From positions 51,717,612 through 51,781,611 of the forward strand of contig NC_084847.1 in NCBI RefSeq assembly GCF_033115175.1: a stretch of 64,000 nucleotides of DNA. The letters are read 5' to 3'. Below the pieces are notes generated by a model that ran no database searches, was not told the origin of the DNA, and saw only the letters and a program-made list of their open reading frames with translations. Positions 63,612 to 64,000 of the stretch are shown here, piece by piece. A program made the translations under genes and the position numbers. Origin of the DNA: Lepus europaeus. Taxonomy: Eukaryota; Chordata; Mammalia; Lagomorpha; Leporidae. Position 1 is the first letter of the stretch. Each line of letters starts with the position of its first letter.

Positions 63612-63897
63612 TCTCGCTGTGGCGTAGTGGGTAAAGCGGCCGCCTGTAGTGCTGGCATCCCATACGGGCACTAGTTCGAGTCTCAGCTGCTCCACTTCTG
63701 ATCCAGCTCCCTGCTGCAGCACCTGGGAAAGCAGTGGAAGATGGCCCAAATGCTTGGGCCCCTGCACCCACGTGGGAGGCCACGATGAAACTCCTGGCTC
63801 CTGGCCTCGGATGGGCGCAGCTCCGGCTGTTGCAGCCGTCTGGGGAGTGAACCAGCAGATGGAAGATCTCTGTGTGTCTTTCCCTCTCTCTCTCTCT
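63612..63897 (+). mobile_element. CSINE
   Basis: CTCGCTGTGGCGTAGTGGGT head; tail lost at the junction with the next reverse copy. Confidence 0.94.
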
Positions 63898-64000
63898 CTT
63901 TTTTATTTGACAGGTAGAGTTATAGACAGTGAGAGGGAGAGACAGAGAGAAAGGTCTTCCCTCCGTTGGTTCTCTCCCCAAATGGCCGCCATGGCCAGCG
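63898..64000 (-). mobile_element. CSINE, reverse (window edge)
   Basis: CTTTTTTATTTGACAGGTAG start, cut by the window end. Its TTTTTTATTTGACAGG junction mixes features of the two tail subtypes. Confidence 0.92.

Larger units (their letters stand above)
50464..64000 (-). other. HIP1: HIP1 intron 1, 3' part
   Basis: Everything above exon 2 is intron 1 as far as can be told: no HIP1 exon 1 (no MKQVPNPLPKV-like sequence) is present. It holds clustered CSINEs (51350-53946, 57249-60132, 61652-62323, 63612-64000), an L1 remnant and microsatellites. Stretches 53947-57230 and 62324-63611 are mostly unique, GC-moderate sequence without a recognisable coding exon. Confidence 0.8.

Noticed and set aside
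50464..64000. HIP1 exon 1 or promoter CpG island
   Set aside because: Searched for the N-terminal sequence and a CpG-rich first exon; neither is present, so exon 1 lies outside the window.
1..64000. A second protein-coding gene or a novel multi-gene system
   Set aside because: Every frame with recognisable homology belongs to HIP1; the remaining frames are repeat- or GC-driven.

Overview
The window is mammalian nuclear DNA, almost certainly from a lagomorph, most likely rabbit (Oryctolagus) or a hare. More than 65 copies of the tRNA-derived lagomorph C-repeat SINE (CSINE) are scattered over both strands, many with intact target-site duplications. No other group carries this repeat at this density. 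Ancient L1, L2 and MIR remnants and short inverted-repeat DNA-transposon relics fill part of the remaining non-coding DNA.

One gene accounts for all the coding signal: HIP1 (huntingtin-interacting protein 1), on the minus strand. Thirty coding exons were read by hand, from the exon starting at the SINKAINTQ motif (50463) to the stop codon at 5865-5867. I number them 2 to 31, following the human gene as I remember it. All reading-frame phases join, and the exons add up to 997 codons plus stop. This equals the human 1037-residue protein (from memory) minus a 40-codon first exon. Exon 1 and the promoter lie beyond position 64000, so 50464-64000 is the 3' part of intron 1.

Layout from high to low coordinates: intron 1 (64000-50464); ANTH membrane-binding domain (exons 2-10, 50463-27208); clathrin and AP2 motif segment (exons 11-12, 27106-26641); central coiled coil that binds clathrin light chain (exons 13-19, 25784-18900); linker (exons 20-22); THATCH/I-LWEQ actin-binding domain with C-terminal latch (exons 23-31, 13532-5865); a 3.5 kb SINE-free 3'UTR (5864 to about 2320) ending at an AATAAA signal (2341-2346); then about 2.3 kb of downstream intergenic DNA. 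The protein is an endocytic adaptor that links phosphoinositide membranes, clathrin, AP2 and actin.

The most notable finds are a minor-spliceosome (U12) AT-AC intron between exons 2 and 3, a GC-AG intron between exons 18 and 19, and a 57-bp minisatellite of about 13 copies between exons 14 and 15. The minisatellite produces long spurious open frames on both strands. Others are a (UG)11 tract in the 3'UTR, and nested retroposon insertions with readable target duplications. I found no evidence of an unknown multi-gene system; the rest of the window is ordinary mammalian gene and repeat landscape.
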